Shown here: piece after piece, positions 26,873 to 34,939 of the stretch
Layout: every line of letters begins with the position of its first letter
How positions within the stretch are numbered: the first letter of the stretch is position 1
From: Pseudomonas sp. H1h
GTDB taxonomy: Bacteria; Pseudomonadota; Gammaproteobacteria; Pseudomonadales; Pseudomonadaceae
DNA: 64,000 nucleotides
Direction of reading: 5' to 3'
NCBI RefSeq assembly: GCF_000633255.1
Contig: NZ_AYMJ01000031.1
Coordinates: 62,001-126,000, forward strand
Notes under the pieces: model-generated
What the model saw: the letters and a program-made list of their open reading frames with translations, nothing else
Databases searched by the model: none
What the model was told of the DNA's origin: nothing
Program-made: the position numbers and the translations under genes

Positions 26873-27936
26873 TGCAGCAACAGCGAGAGCCGTCCGCCTC
26901 GGAAAGCTACTTCTGGCCTAGTGTCCTGGCAATTGGCTTGCACGTGCTGGTATTCGGCATGCTGTTCGTCAGTTTTGCCCTGACACCGGAGCTGCCGCCG
27001 GCCAAGCCGATTGTCCAGGCAACCTTGTACCAACTGAAATCGAAAAGTCAGGCAACCACCCAGACCAATCAGAAGATTGCGGGTGAGGCGAAGAAATCCG
27101 CCGCGCGCCAGACCGAAGTCGAGCAGATGGAGCAGAAAAAGGTCGAGCAGGAAGCGGTGAAGGCTGCGGAACAAAAGAAAGAAGAAGCGGCTCAAAAGGC
27201 CGAGGAAGCCAAGAAGGCCGACGAGGCGAAGAAAGCGGACGAGGCGAAAAAGGCGGATGACGCCAAGAAAGCCGACGACGCGAAGAAAGCCGAAGCCAAA
27301 AAGGCCGAAGAGAAACAATTGGCTGATATAGCCAAGAAGAAGGCTGAAGAAGAAGCTAAGGAAGAGGCCAAGAAAGAGGCCGCTGAAGAAGCCAAGAAGA
27401 AGATCGTCGAAGACGCGAAGAAGAAAGCCGCCGAAGACGCCAAGAAGAAAGCTGAAGCTGAAGAGGCGAAGAAGAAAGTCGCCGACGAAGCGAAGAAGAA
27501 AGCTGCTGCCGATGCTGCGAAGAAGAAAGCGCAGGACGCGGCACGTAAATCTACCGAAGACAAAAAGGCTCAGGCCCTGGCAGATTTGCTTTCCGACACG
27601 CCGCAGCGTCAGCAGGCCTTGGCCGATGAGCAGGGTGACGAAGTCGCGGGCAGTTTCGATGACCTGATTCGTGCGCGGGCAGCGGAAGGTTGGGCACGTC
27701 CACCTTCGGCACGCAAAGGCATGACGGTCGTGCTGCAAATCGGCATGTTGCCGGACGGTACGGTGACCTCGGTCAGCGTGGCCAAGTCCAGCGGCGACGG
27801 TCCGTTCGATGCTTCGGCAGTCGCGGCGGTCAAGAATATTGGACGTTTGACGGAAATGCAGGGAATGAAGCCGAGCGATTTCGCTCCGTATCGTTCATTC
27901 AAGATGACATTCACACCTGAGGATCTAGCCTTGTGA
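26872..27936 (+). CDS. tolA: TolA, periplasm-spanning Tol protein
   Basis: The 354-residue protein has a membrane anchor at about residues 18-40, a long Ala/Lys/Glu helical domain at about 60-235, and a C-terminal globular domain (GSFDDLIRARAAEGWARPPSARKGM onward) that contacts TolB, Pal and porins. The helical domain contains a run of KKADEA/KKADDA hexapeptides encoded by 18-bp repeats. It transmits proton-motive energy to the outer membrane during division. tolB overlaps by 4 bp. Confidence 0.95.
   Translation: MQQQREPSASESYFWPSVLAIGLHVLVFGMLFVSFALTPELPPAKPIVQATLYQLKSKSQATTQTNQKIAGEAKKSAARQTEVEQMEQKKVEQEAVKAAEQKKEEAAQKAEEAKKADEAKKADEAKKADDAKKADDAKKAEAKKAEEKQLADIAKKKAEEEAKEEAKKEAAEEAKKKIVEDAKKKAAEDAKKKAEAEEAKKKVADEAKKKAAADAAKKKAQDAARKSTEDKKAQALADLLSDTPQRQQALADEQGDEVAGSFDDLIRARAAEGWARPPSARKGMTVVLQIGMLPDGTVTSVSVAKSSGDGPFDASAVAAVKNIGRLTEMQGMKPSDFAPYRSFKMTFTPEDLAL
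27211..27282. repeat. 18-bp tandem repeat inside tolA
   Basis: Four consecutive 18-bp units encode KKADEA, KKADEA, KKADDA and KKADDA. Degenerate units continue on both sides. Being in frame, copy changes would alter helix length by multiples of six residues. Confidence 0.85.
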
Positions 27937-29234
27937 GAAACCTTCTTCGAGGAATGCTGGTCGTGATCTGCTGCATGGCAGGGATCGCGATGGCTGATGA
28001 AAAGAACATTCTGGTCACCAGCGGCAGCGATCGGGCAACGCCGATCGCCGTCGTACCATTCGGTTTCCAGGGCGGTGCAGTGCTGCCGGACGACATGGCA
28101 GAAATCATTGGTAATGACTTGCGGAACTCGGGCTACTACTCGCCGATTCCAAAGCAGAACATGATTGCCCAGCCAAGCCAGCCGAGTGAAATCATCTTCC
28201 GTGACTGGAAGGCGGTGGGTGCTCAATACATGATGGTCGGCAGCATTGTTCCAGCGGGCGGTCGCCTGCAGGTGCAATGGGCGCTGTTCAACGTGGCCAC
28301 CGAACAGAAAGTGGCTGACGGCAGTGTTTCCGGTACTACCGAGCAACTGCGTGACATGGCGCACTACATCTCTGACCAGTCGTTCGAAAAACTTACCGGC
28401 ATCAAAGGTGCGTTTTCGACCCGTCTGCTGTACGTGACAGCCGAGCGTTTCTCCGAGAAGAACACTCGCTACACCCTGCAGCGTTCGGACTACGACGGTG
28501 CCCGCGCCGTGACCCTGCTGCAATCGCGCGAGCCGATCCTGTCGCCGCGTTTCGCACCGGATGGCAAGCGTATCGCCTACGTGTCGTTCGAGCAGAAGCG
28601 TCCGCGCATCTTCATGCAGAACATCGACACCGGTCGCCGTGAGCAGATCACCAACTTCGAAGGCCTGAACGGCGCGCCTGCCTGGTCGCCGGATGGCAAT
28701 CGCCTGGCCTTCGTGCTGTCCAAGGACGGCAACCCGGACATCTATGTGATGAACCTGGGTTCGCGTCAGATCACTCGCGTGACGGCAGGTCCTGGCATCA
28801 ACACCGAACCGTACTGGGGCAAGGATGGTTCGACCATCTACTTCACCTCGGACCGTGGCGGCAAACCACAGATCTACAAAACCAGCGCCAGTGGCGGCGG
28901 TGCGGAGCGAGTGACCTTCATCGGTAACTACAACGCCAACCCGAAGCTTTCGGCTGACGAAAAGACCCTGGTGATGATCCATCGTCAGGACGGTTTCACC
29001 AATTTCAAGGTGGCGGCTCAGGATTTGCAGCGCGGAAGTGTAAAAATCCTAACTGATAGCACTCTGGACGAGTCGCCTACTGTTGCGCCCAACGGCACCA
29101 TGGTAATCTACGCCACCCGCCAGCAGGGCCGGGGAGTCTTGATGCTCGTGTCCATTAATGGACGCGTGAGGCTCCCGCTTCCTACCGCTCAAGGCGAAGT
29201 CAGAGAACCGTCCTGGTCCCCTTACCTGAACTGA
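27933..29234 (+). CDS. tolB: TolB, periplasmic beta-propeller
   Basis: The 433-residue precursor has a signal peptide MRNLLRGMLVVICCMAGIAMA cut near residue 21. An alpha/beta domain (IAVVPFGFQGG) is followed by a six-bladed propeller with repeats of the form ..PAWSPDGNRLAFVLS.. and ..ITNFEGLNG... It bridges TolA and Pal. The GTG start overlaps the tolA stop. A longer form starting upstream is possible, but the overlap favours this start. Confidence 0.95.
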   Translation: MRNLLRGMLVVICCMAGIAMADEKNILVTSGSDRATPIAVVPFGFQGGAVLPDDMAEIIGNDLRNSGYYSPIPKQNMIAQPSQPSEIIFRDWKAVGAQYMMVGSIVPAGGRLQVQWALFNVATEQKVADGSVSGTTEQLRDMAHYISDQSFEKLTGIKGAFSTRLLYVTAERFSEKNTRYTLQRSDYDGARAVTLLQSREPILSPRFAPDGKRIAYVSFEQKRPRIFMQNIDTGRREQITNFEGLNGAPAWSPDGNRLAFVLSKDGNPDIYVMNLGSRQITRVTAGPGINTEPYWGKDGSTIYFTSDRGGKPQIYKTSASGGGAERVTFIGNYNANPKLSADEKTLVMIHRQDGFTNFKVAAQDLQRGSVKILTDSTLDESPTVAPNGTMVIYATRQQGRGVLMLVSINGRVRLPLPTAQGEVREPSWSPYLN

Positions 29235-29286
29235 CGCGGCGCTACACGTTTTACTTAACACACTGGGGTTCATTAGGAGTTTCACG

Positions 29287-29784
29287 ATGGAAATGCTGAA
29301 GTTTGGTAAATTTGCTGCGCTGGCTCTGGCCATGGCTGTAGCTGTAGGTTGCTCGTCCAAAGGCGGCGACAACGCCGGTGAAGGCGCTGTTGATCCAAAC
29401 GCTGGTTACGGCGCAAACACTGGTGCCGTTGACGGTTCCCTGAGCGAAGAAGCTGCTCTGCGCGCAATCACCACCTTCTACTTCGAATACGACAGCTCGG
29501 ACCTGAAGCCAGAAGCCATGCGCGCTCTGGACGTTCACGCCAAAGACCTGAAAGCAAACGGCGCTCGCGTTGTTCTGGAAGGCAACACCGACGAACGTGG
29601 TACTCGTGAGTACAACATGGCACTGGGCGAGCGTCGTGCGAAAGCCGTTCAGCGCTACCTGGTACTGCAAGGTGTTTCCCCAGCTCAGCTGGAACTGGTT
29701 TCCTACGGCGAAGAGCGTCCAGTTGCTACCGGCAACGACGAGCAGTCCTGGGCTCAAAACCGTCGCGTCGAACTGCGTAAGTAA
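29287..29784 (+). CDS. pal: Peptidoglycan-associated lipoprotein Pal (OprL)
   Basis: The 165-residue outer-membrane lipoprotein has a lipobox ending AVAVGC, with lipidated Cys22. A flexible Gly/Asn/Ala linker follows, then an OmpA-like peptidoglycan-binding domain (FYFEYDSSDLKPEAM, LEGNTDERGTREYN, NRRVELRK). It anchors the outer membrane to the cell wall and binds TolB. AGGAG precedes the ATG. It is nearly identical to P. aeruginosa OprL over its whole length. Confidence 0.97.
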   Translation: MEMLKFGKFAALALAMAVAVGCSSKGGDNAGEGAVDPNAGYGANTGAVDGSLSEEAALRAITTFYFEYDSSDLKPEAMRALDVHAKDLKANGARVVLEGNTDERGTREYNMALGERRAKAVQRYLVLQGVSPAQLELVSYGEERPVATGNDEQSWAQNRRVELRK

Positions 29785-29790
29785 TTCGAT

Positions 29791-30624
29791 ATGCGAACGT
29801 GCCGTCGTGCTGTAACTGTTCTGGCTCTCAGCCTCGCGCCGCTTGCGGCGTGGGCTGCGGTTCCTGTGGTCGATGACAACTCCGGTTATAACAATAGCGG
29901 GAGCAGTTATCCGCCTGCAGGTTACGGTACGAACGGCGCCTATGCCGGGGGAGCGGCTTCGGCCCCTGCCTCGGCACAGGGCATGCTGTTCAACCAATTG
30001 CAACAAATGCAGGATCAGATATCGCGCCAGCAAGGTGTGATCGAAGAACTGCAGAATCAGGTTGCGCGCATGAAGCAAGAGTCCCTGGAGCGATACCAGG
30101 ATCTTGATCGGCGCATAGGATCCGGTGCTGCACCTGCCGCGACTCCTGAGAATTCTTCTGCCGGTGGCGATGCAAGTGCTGCTGCCGGTGCTGCCGCTGG
30201 TGCCGGGGCTGCTGCCCAGGCACCTGCTGCGAGCAGTGAACCGGGTGATCCGGCCAAGGAAAAGCTGTATTACGATGCGGCTTTCGATCTGATCAAAGCC
30301 AAGGATTTCGACAAGGCCAGCCAGGCTTTCTCGGCATTCCTGCGCAAATACCCGAACAGCCAATACGCGGGCAATGCCCAGTACTGGTTGGGCGAAGTCA
30401 ATCTGGCCAAAGGCGATCTGCAAGGTGCGGGTCAAGCGTTTGCCAAGGTTTCGCAACTGTATCCCAAGCATGCCAAAGTGCCGGATTCGCTGTACAAGCT
30501 GGCTGACGTAGAGCGCCGCCTCGGTCACACCGACAAGGTCAAAGGCATTCTGCAGCAGGTGGTTTCCCAATACCCGGGGACCTCCGCAGCCCAGTTGGCC
30601 CAACGCGATCTGCAACGCATGTAA
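29791..30624 (+). CDS. cpoB: Tol-Pal coordinator CpoB (YbgF)
   Basis: The 277-residue periplasmic protein has a signal peptide MRTCRRAVTVLALSLAPLAAWA. An N-terminal coiled coil (about residues 65-110, LQQMQDQISRQQGVIEELQNQ) drives trimerisation. An Ala/Gly-rich linker at about 113-150 is unusually long and low-complexity. TPR repeats follow (YYDAAFDLIKAKDFDKASQAF, NAQYWLGEVNLAKGDLQGA). It coordinates PBP1B and Tol at the septum. It begins 6 bp after pal and ends the operon at a terminator. Confidence 0.94.
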   Translation: MRTCRRAVTVLALSLAPLAAWAAVPVVDDNSGYNNSGSSYPPAGYGTNGAYAGGAASAPASAQGMLFNQLQQMQDQISRQQGVIEELQNQVARMKQESLERYQDLDRRIGSGAAPAATPENSSAGGDASAAAGAAAGAGAAAQAPAASSEPGDPAKEKLYYDAAFDLIKAKDFDKASQAFSAFLRKYPNSQYAGNAQYWLGEVNLAKGDLQGAGQAFAKVSQLYPKHAKVPDSLYKLADVERRLGHTDKVKGILQQVVSQYPGTSAAQLAQRDLQRM

Positions 30625-30647
30625 TTGAGCTTCACCCCGTTTGGAAG

Positions 30648-30673
30648 AAACCCGCGCTTGTCGCGGGTTTTTT
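30648..30673 (+). terminator. Terminator of the tol-pal operon
   Basis: The stem CCCGCG / CGCGGG (30651-30656, 30662-30667) is extended by flanking AAA/TTT and ends in T6. Confidence 0.9.
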
Positions 30674-30791
30674 CGTTAGAATTCACGCCCTTTTTCTGAA
30701 ACACGCTTCTTATGGCCTGCGCGTTGGCGGGGTTATCTGAAGTGCCTGACGGAGGCGGACAGCCTGTTTAGCTGTTACGCCCGTGGCGACT

Positions 30792-31439
30792 ATGCAAGAC
30801 ACATTGAGAATCACCGAAGTTTTCTACTCGTTGCAGGGGGAAACGCGGACTGCCGGGCTGCCCACGGTTTTTGTGCGCCTGACCGGTTGCCCATTGCGTT
30901 GCCAATACTGCGACAGCGCCTACGCGTTCACTGGCGGTACGATCCGCACCCTCGACGACATCCTTGAGCAAGTGGCCGGGTTCCGACCGCGCTATGTGTG
31001 TGTCACTGGCGGTGAGCCGCTGGCACAGCCCAATGCCATTCCCTTGCTCAAGCGCTTGTGTGATGCCGGTTACGAGGTCTCGCTGGAAACCAGCGGTGCC
31101 CTCGACGTTTCGGCAGTCGACTCGCGGGTCAGTCGCGTTGTCGACCTGAAGACGCCCGGCTCGAAAGAGGCCCATCGCAACCGTTACGAGAATATCGAGC
31201 TGCTGACTCGCAACGACCAGGTGAAGTTTGTCATCTGTTCGCGGGAAGACTATGACTGGGCAGTTTCCAAACTGATCCAGTACGGGCTCGACCGACGTGC
31301 CGGCGAAGTTCTGTTTTCTCCAAGTCACCATGACCTCAACGCGAGGGATCTGGCGGACTGGGTGGTGGCAGATAATCTGCCAGTGCGGTTGCAACTGCAG
31401 CTGCATAAATATCTATGGAATGATGAGCCGGGGCGCTGA
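30792..31439 (+). CDS. queE: 7-carboxy-7-deazaguanine synthase QueE
   Basis: The 215-residue radical-SAM enzyme converts carboxytetrahydropterin to CDG in queuosine synthesis. The Fe-S motif is CPLRCQYCD, and VTGGEPLAQ contacts SAM. The start MQDTLRITEVFYSLQGET is the usual one; a GTG three codons upstream (30783) is also possible, and neither has a strong ribosome site. queC starts one base after the stop codon. No preQ1 riboswitch was recognised upstream. Confidence 0.95.
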   Translation: MQDTLRITEVFYSLQGETRTAGLPTVFVRLTGCPLRCQYCDSAYAFTGGTIRTLDDILEQVAGFRPRYVCVTGGEPLAQPNAIPLLKRLCDAGYEVSLETSGALDVSAVDSRVSRVVDLKTPGSKEAHRNRYENIELLTRNDQVKFVICSREDYDWAVSKLIQYGLDRRAGEVLFSPSHHDLNARDLADWVVADNLPVRLQLQLHKYLWNDEPGR

Positions 31440-31440
31440 G

Positions 31441-32133
31441 ATGACTGAACAACTGAACACGAGTGAAAAACGCGCAGTAATCCTGCTGTCCGGTGGCCTG
31501 GACTCAGCCACAGTCGTGGCGATGGCCCGGGCTGAAGGTTACGCCTGCTACACCATGAGCTTCGATTATGGTCAGCGTTCTCACGCTGAACTGCACGCCG
31601 CCGCCCGTGTTGCCCGTGATCTGGGTGTGGTCGAGCACAAGGTCATTGGCCTGAACCTGAACGGCATGGGTGGTTCGGCCCTGACCGATACCAGCATCGA
31701 CATTCCTGAGGCGCTGGGTGAGGGCATTCCGGTGACTTACGTGCCGGCGCGCAACACGGTGTTCCTGTCGCTGGCATTGGGCTGGGCTGAAGTGCTCGGC
31801 GCCCGTGACATCTTCATCGGCGTCAATGCGGTCGATTACTCCGGTTACCCGGATTGCCGTCCCGAGTTCATCGAGTCGTTCGAGTGTATGGCCAACCTGG
31901 CGACCAAGGCGGGCGTGGAAGGCAATGGCTTCCGCATTCAGGCGCCGCTGCAGAACCTGAGCAAGGCGCAGATCGTCCAGGCCGGCGTGAAGCTGGGTGT
32001 GGATTATGGTCTTACTGTTTCCTGCTATCAGGCCGACGATGAAGGCCGCGCATGCGGTAAATGCGACAGCTGCCGCCTGCGTGCAGAGGGCTTTGCGGCC
32101 GCTGGTGTGGACGACCCAACACATTATTTTTGA
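31441..32133 (+). CDS. queC: 7-cyano-7-deazaguanine synthase QueC
   Basis: The 230-residue ATP-dependent enzyme converts CDG to preQ0. It has the PP-loop SGGLDSAT near the N terminus and the zinc site C-x-KCDSC in CGKCDSCRLR near the C terminus. The start at 31441 directly follows the queE stop. The protein ends THYF, immediately before the tRNA-Lys promoter. Confidence 0.96.
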   Translation: MTEQLNTSEKRAVILLSGGLDSATVVAMARAEGYACYTMSFDYGQRSHAELHAAARVARDLGVVEHKVIGLNLNGMGGSALTDTSIDIPEALGEGIPVTYVPARNTVFLSLALGWAEVLGARDIFIGVNAVDYSGYPDCRPEFIESFECMANLATKAGVEGNGFRIQAPLQNLSKAQIVQAGVKLGVDYGLTVSCYQADDEGRACGKCDSCRLRAEGFAAAGVDDPTHYF

Positions 32134-32150
32134 TTTTTTTCAAAAAGGTG

Positions 32151-32180
32151 TTGAATAGTCCTTAAAAATCAGTATTATAC
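32151..32180 (+). promoter_or_regulatory. Promoter of tRNA-Lys
   Basis: TTGAAT at 32151-32156 and TATTAT at 32173-32178 are 16 bp apart (or TTATAC two bases later at 18 bp), ending about 16 bp before the mature tRNA 5' end. A GCGCC discriminator-like run follows. Confidence 0.7.
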
Positions 32181-32195
32181 GCGCCACCACACAGC

Positions 32196-32271
32196 GGGTC
32201 GTTAGCTCAGTTGGTAGAGCAGTTGGCTTTTAACCAATTGGTCGTAGGTTCGAATCCCACACGACCCACCA
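32196..32271 (+). tRNA. tRNA-Lys (anticodon TTT)
   Basis: This is a 76-nt cloverleaf with CCA encoded. The acceptor stem is GGGTCGT / ACGACCC, the D loop AGCTCAGTTGGTAGAGC, and the anticodon loop CTTTTAA with TTT at 32229-32231. The T arm is GTAGG TTCGAAT CCCAC-like. In P. aeruginosa the tRNA-Lys at this same place (after queC) is an integration site of PAPI-1/pKLC102-type elements; here it is unoccupied. Confidence 0.98.
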
Positions 32272-32290
32272 TATTTGGCGGTTTAGAAAA

Positions 32291-32332
32291 TCCGGAAGGC
32301 CCACGAAAGTGAGGATTTCCGGGTTTTTTTTT
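32291..32332 (+). terminator. Terminator after tRNA-Lys
   Basis: CCGGAA (32292-32297) pairs with TTCCGG (32317-32322), and an inner CAC-GAAA-GTG hairpin sits in the loop. A run of nine T follows. Confidence 0.85.
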
Positions 32333-32542
32333 GCCTGCGATTCGGGTGAGCATTTCCTCAGCGCCGTCGGTGCTGACACAGGTCAGAATCATCTTTTGTA
32401 TCAACGGGATATTCTGTAGCCTTGCGCAGCTTCAATGCTGTCCGTGCCTGATGATACTCACTCTCCCGGCGGTACCCTCAAGCGGTCCGGAGCCGGGTGT
32501 ATACTCGACTTTCGCGCGAAAGCGCCTGCAGGTCTTGCGAAC

Positions 32543-33601
32543 ATGACGCAGATTTCCGAACGCCTTCTGGTTCAAGCCCACCTCGATGCCAAACAGCCCA
32601 AACCGCTGAGTGCCGAGGAAGAGGCCTATTACCGTTCCGCCATCGCCGCCGAGCTCAAGGCTCAGGACGCGGTGCTGGTTGCCCACTTCTATTGCGATCC
32701 GGTGATTCAGGCCCTGGCCGAAGAGACCGGAGGCTGTGTATCCGATTCCCTGGAGATGGCCCGCTTCGGTAACGCCCATCCGGCCAAGACCGTGGTGGTC
32801 GCCGGCGTGAAATTCATGGGTGAGACCGCGAAGATTCTCAACCCGGAAAAACGCGTGCTGATGCCGACCCTTGATGCGACGTGCTCGCTGGACCTGGGTT
32901 GCCCGGTAGATGAGTTCTCGGCGTTCTGTGATCAGCACCCGGAGCGCACGGTGGTGGTGTACGCCAACACCTCCGCAGCGGTCAAAGCCCGGGCTGACTG
33001 GGTCGTGACGTCGAGTTGCGCGCTGGAGATCGTCGAAAGCCTGATGGACAACGGCGAGACCATCATCTGGGGCCCGGACAAGCATCTGGGTACTTACATC
33101 CAGCGCAAGACCGGTGCCGACATGCTGCTGTGGGACGGCGCCTGCATCGTTCACGAGGAGTTCAAGTCCAAGCAGCTTGAAGACATGAAGGCGCTGTACC
33201 CGGACGCCGCCATTCTGGTGCACCCGGAGTCGCCGACCTCGGTGATCGAACTAGCGGATGCCGTCGGTTCGACCAGCCAGTTGATCGCTGCCGCGCAAAG
33301 CCTGCCGAACAAGACCCTGATTGTCGCTACCGATCGCGGCATCTTCTACAAGATGCAGCAGCTGTGCCCGGACAAGGTCTTCATCGAGGCGCCAACCGCC
33401 GGTAACGGCGCCGCATGCCGCAGTTGCGCACATTGCCCGTGGATGGCCATGAACACCCTTGAGCGAACGCTCAAGAGCCTCAAGGAAGGCACGAACGAGA
33501 TCTTTGTTGATCCGGCGCTGATTCCGCAGGCGATCCGGCCTTTGAAGCGCATGCTGGACTTTACTCAGGCCGCGCGGATGAAGCTGGCTGGTAACGCCTA
33601 A
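32543..33601 (+). CDS. nadA: Quinolinate synthase NadA
   Basis: The 352-residue Fe-S enzyme condenses iminoaspartate with dihydroxyacetone phosphate to quinolinate for NAD. It has the triplicated NadA fold, with AHFYCDPVIQ, VAGVKFMGETAKIL and the C-terminal cluster region GNGAACRSCAHCPWM. The start MTQISERLLVQ gives the family length; the frame is open 36 codons further upstream without family likeness. A TATACT at about 32500 may be the -10 element. It stands alone before a REP pair. Confidence 0.96.
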   Translation: MTQISERLLVQAHLDAKQPKPLSAEEEAYYRSAIAAELKAQDAVLVAHFYCDPVIQALAEETGGCVSDSLEMARFGNAHPAKTVVVAGVKFMGETAKILNPEKRVLMPTLDATCSLDLGCPVDEFSAFCDQHPERTVVVYANTSAAVKARADWVVTSSCALEIVESLMDNGETIIWGPDKHLGTYIQRKTGADMLLWDGACIVHEEFKSKQLEDMKALYPDAAILVHPESPTSVIELADAVGSTSQLIAAAQSLPNKTLIVATDRGIFYKMQQLCPDKVFIEAPTAGNGAACRSCAHCPWMAMNTLERTLKSLKEGTNEIFVDPALIPQAIRPLKRMLDFTQAARMKLAGNA

Positions 33602-33625
33602 GCTCTAAAGGCAGCATACAAAACC

Positions 33626-33715
33626 TGTGGGAGCGGGATTGCTCGCGAAGGCGTCATATCAGTCAACATCTAACTCGACTGATACGATGCCTTCGCGAGC
33701 AAGCCCGCTCCCACA
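33626..33715. repeat. REP pair between nadA and the RDD gene
   Basis: Head-on REPIN with a GGGATTGC variant in the left arm, in the 136-bp gap between convergent genes. Confidence 0.88.
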
Positions 33716-33737
33716 GTTGTTTCTGCGTTTTGGAGGG

Positions 33738-34226
33738 TTATTTGGTTTTCTTCGGAATCCGTACCAGGCGGGTATCGGAGTAGATGTCGTGCCAGGTGCG
33801 CTTCTGTTTGTCGTACAGCGACCAGAAGAACCCGAGCCCTGCGCACAGCCACGAAGCGATCGACACCATGAAGCGCAACAGTGCCTGCCACAGGCTGATC
33901 GCGCTGCCATCGGCGTTCTGTACGCGAATCCCCCACACCTGCATGCCCAGTGTCTGGCCGCCATGGGTCCAGAACTTGGCGAAGAACGCAAACAGCACCA
34001 GCAGCAATACAGTGGAGTACAGCGGGTCGCCATCCAGTTTGCCGGCATCGGTCATTGCGCGCAGACGCTCTTCGCCGATGATCGCTGCCTGGATCAGCTT
34101 GTAAACGAAGCCGGTCACGATCAGCAGGGCGGTGCACAGCAGGAAGTCATAGAACATCGCGGCCAAACGTCGACCGAGGCCTACGGCAGGAAAATCGCCC
34201 TGGGGAGTGAGCAGGTTTTTCGACAT
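33738..34226 (-). CDS. RDD family membrane protein
   Basis: This is a 162-residue inner-membrane protein. The name-giving R-D-D-like residues lie in GLGRRLAAMFYDFLL near residue 20. Three membrane segments are at about 24-48, 72-92 and 110-130. The GQTLGMQVWGIRVQNADG motif is characteristic. Function of RDD proteins is generally unknown (ion transport is proposed for some). The start MSKNLLTPQ is preferred over an ATG six codons earlier. Confidence 0.88.
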   Translation of the reverse strand: MSKNLLTPQGDFPAVGLGRRLAAMFYDFLLCTALLIVTGFVYKLIQAAIIGEERLRAMTDAGKLDGDPLYSTVLLLVLFAFFAKFWTHGGQTLGMQVWGIRVQNADGSAISLWQALLRFMVSIASWLCAGLGFFWSLYDKQKRTWHDIYSDTRLVRIPKKTK

Positions 34227-34276
34227 GGCAGCCTCTGGACGCAAAATGAAGCGCCATTTTACGGATTCGCGCGCAC

Positions 34277-34311
34277 AAAAAAGCCCCTGATATCAATATC
34301 AGGGGCTTTTT
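34277..34311. terminator. Terminator of the cold-shock gene
   Basis: The 11-bp stem GCCCCTGATAT / ATATCAGGGGC is flanked by A6 on the left and T5 on the right. It serves the minus-strand cold-shock gene and can act in both directions. Confidence 0.9.
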
Positions 34312-34323
34312 CGTTACAGAAGA

Positions 34324-34536
34324 TTAGCCTTCTGCTTGTACTTCGTCAGCCTGCATGCCTTTCTGGCCTTGCACAGCAACGAAGGTCACTTTCTGGCCTT
34401 CTTTCAGGCTTTTGAAGCCGTTGCCCTGAATAGCGCGGAAATGCACGAACAGATCCGGACCGCTTTCTGGAGTGATAAAACCAAAACCTTTCTCGTCGTT
34501 AAACCACTTGACGGTACCGCTCTGACGTTGGGACAT
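34324..34536 (-). CDS. Cold-shock protein (CspA family)
   Basis: The 70-residue single cold-shock domain has TVKWFNDEKGFGFITPESGPDLFVHF, with RNP1 KGFGFI and RNP2 LFVHF. It binds single-stranded RNA/DNA as a chaperone. A long region (403 bp) upstream leaves room for a structured 5' leader, but no cold-box was assigned. The TTTCCTTTGACG region just before the ATG holds AAGGAAA on the coding strand as ribosome site. Confidence 0.95.
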   Translation of the reverse strand: MSQRQSGTVKWFNDEKGFGFITPESGPDLFVHFRAIQGNGFKSLKEGQKVTFVAVQGQKGMQADEVQAEG

Positions 34537-34874
34537 TTCTTATTTCCTTTGACGCAAAAATTAATGACAGTCTCTTCCTCATGAAAGAGTACTGGGGCTG
34601 GTTGCAGGAGAGTAAGAAGACGTCGAACGGGATGTAGCTAACTTGTAGGCTACTGCCCAGGTCACGATTCCAAGCTGACCCATGCAAACACAGTGGACAA
34701 ACTCTACGCCAACTACGGGAGAAAAAACAAGCCCCGTGAAGGCCCCGGTTTTCCTGCCCCTGCTGGCAATTAGTCAGTTCACTAGTGCGGCTTGGACGAT
34801 TAGCGGGTTCAATTGTTTTCGATCGTTATAAGCAAAGTTCATATTCGAATCGAATGTTAGAAAATGCACTTTTT

Positions 34875-34892
34875 TGTGGCGATTGCGTTACA
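34875..34892. promoter_or_regulatory. 18-bp dyad resembling a GcsR site
   Basis: TGTGGCG-ATTG-CGTTACA has the same 7-4-7 layout as the sites upstream of gcvH and agrees with TGTNRCG-N4-CGYTACA. It lies downstream of gcvT and about 340 bp upstream of the cold-shock gene. Binding is inferred only from likeness. Confidence 0.35.
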
Positions 34893-34905
34893 CATTAGTG
34901 CACGC

Positions 34906-34923
34906 ATAACGCAATCGCGTTAC
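34906..34923. promoter_or_regulatory. Perfect dyad ATAACGC-AATC-GCGTTAC region
   Basis: TAACGC and GCGTTA are perfect complements around a 4-bp centre. Together with the neighbouring dyad it forms a 12-bp inverted repeat whose arms are 16 bp apart. It is 17 bp beyond the gcvT stop codon. Confidence 0.35.
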
Positions 34924-34939
34924 TTATAGAAACAATCAA

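Larger units (their letters stand above)
34537..34939. other. Intergenic region between cold-shock gene and gcvT
   Basis: No gene is supported in these 403 bases. The part near gcvT holds a 12-bp perfect inverted repeat (34879-34890 and 34907-34918), and two overlapping operator-like dyads listed separately. The remainder is AT-richer than the flanks, as expected for the cold-shock promoter and leader. No terminator with a T run for gcvT was found. Confidence 0.6.

Noticed and set aside
30674..30791. preQ1 riboswitch before queE
   Set aside because: No pseudoknot-forming C-rich/A-rich pattern of the small preQ1 classes could be recognised.
32207..32404. Minus-strand frame containing VGRVGFEPTTNWLKANCST across the tRNA
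   Set aside because: This is the well-known artefact obtained by translating the antisense of tRNA-Lys; no ribosome site, and the DNA is fully explained by the tRNA and its terminator.
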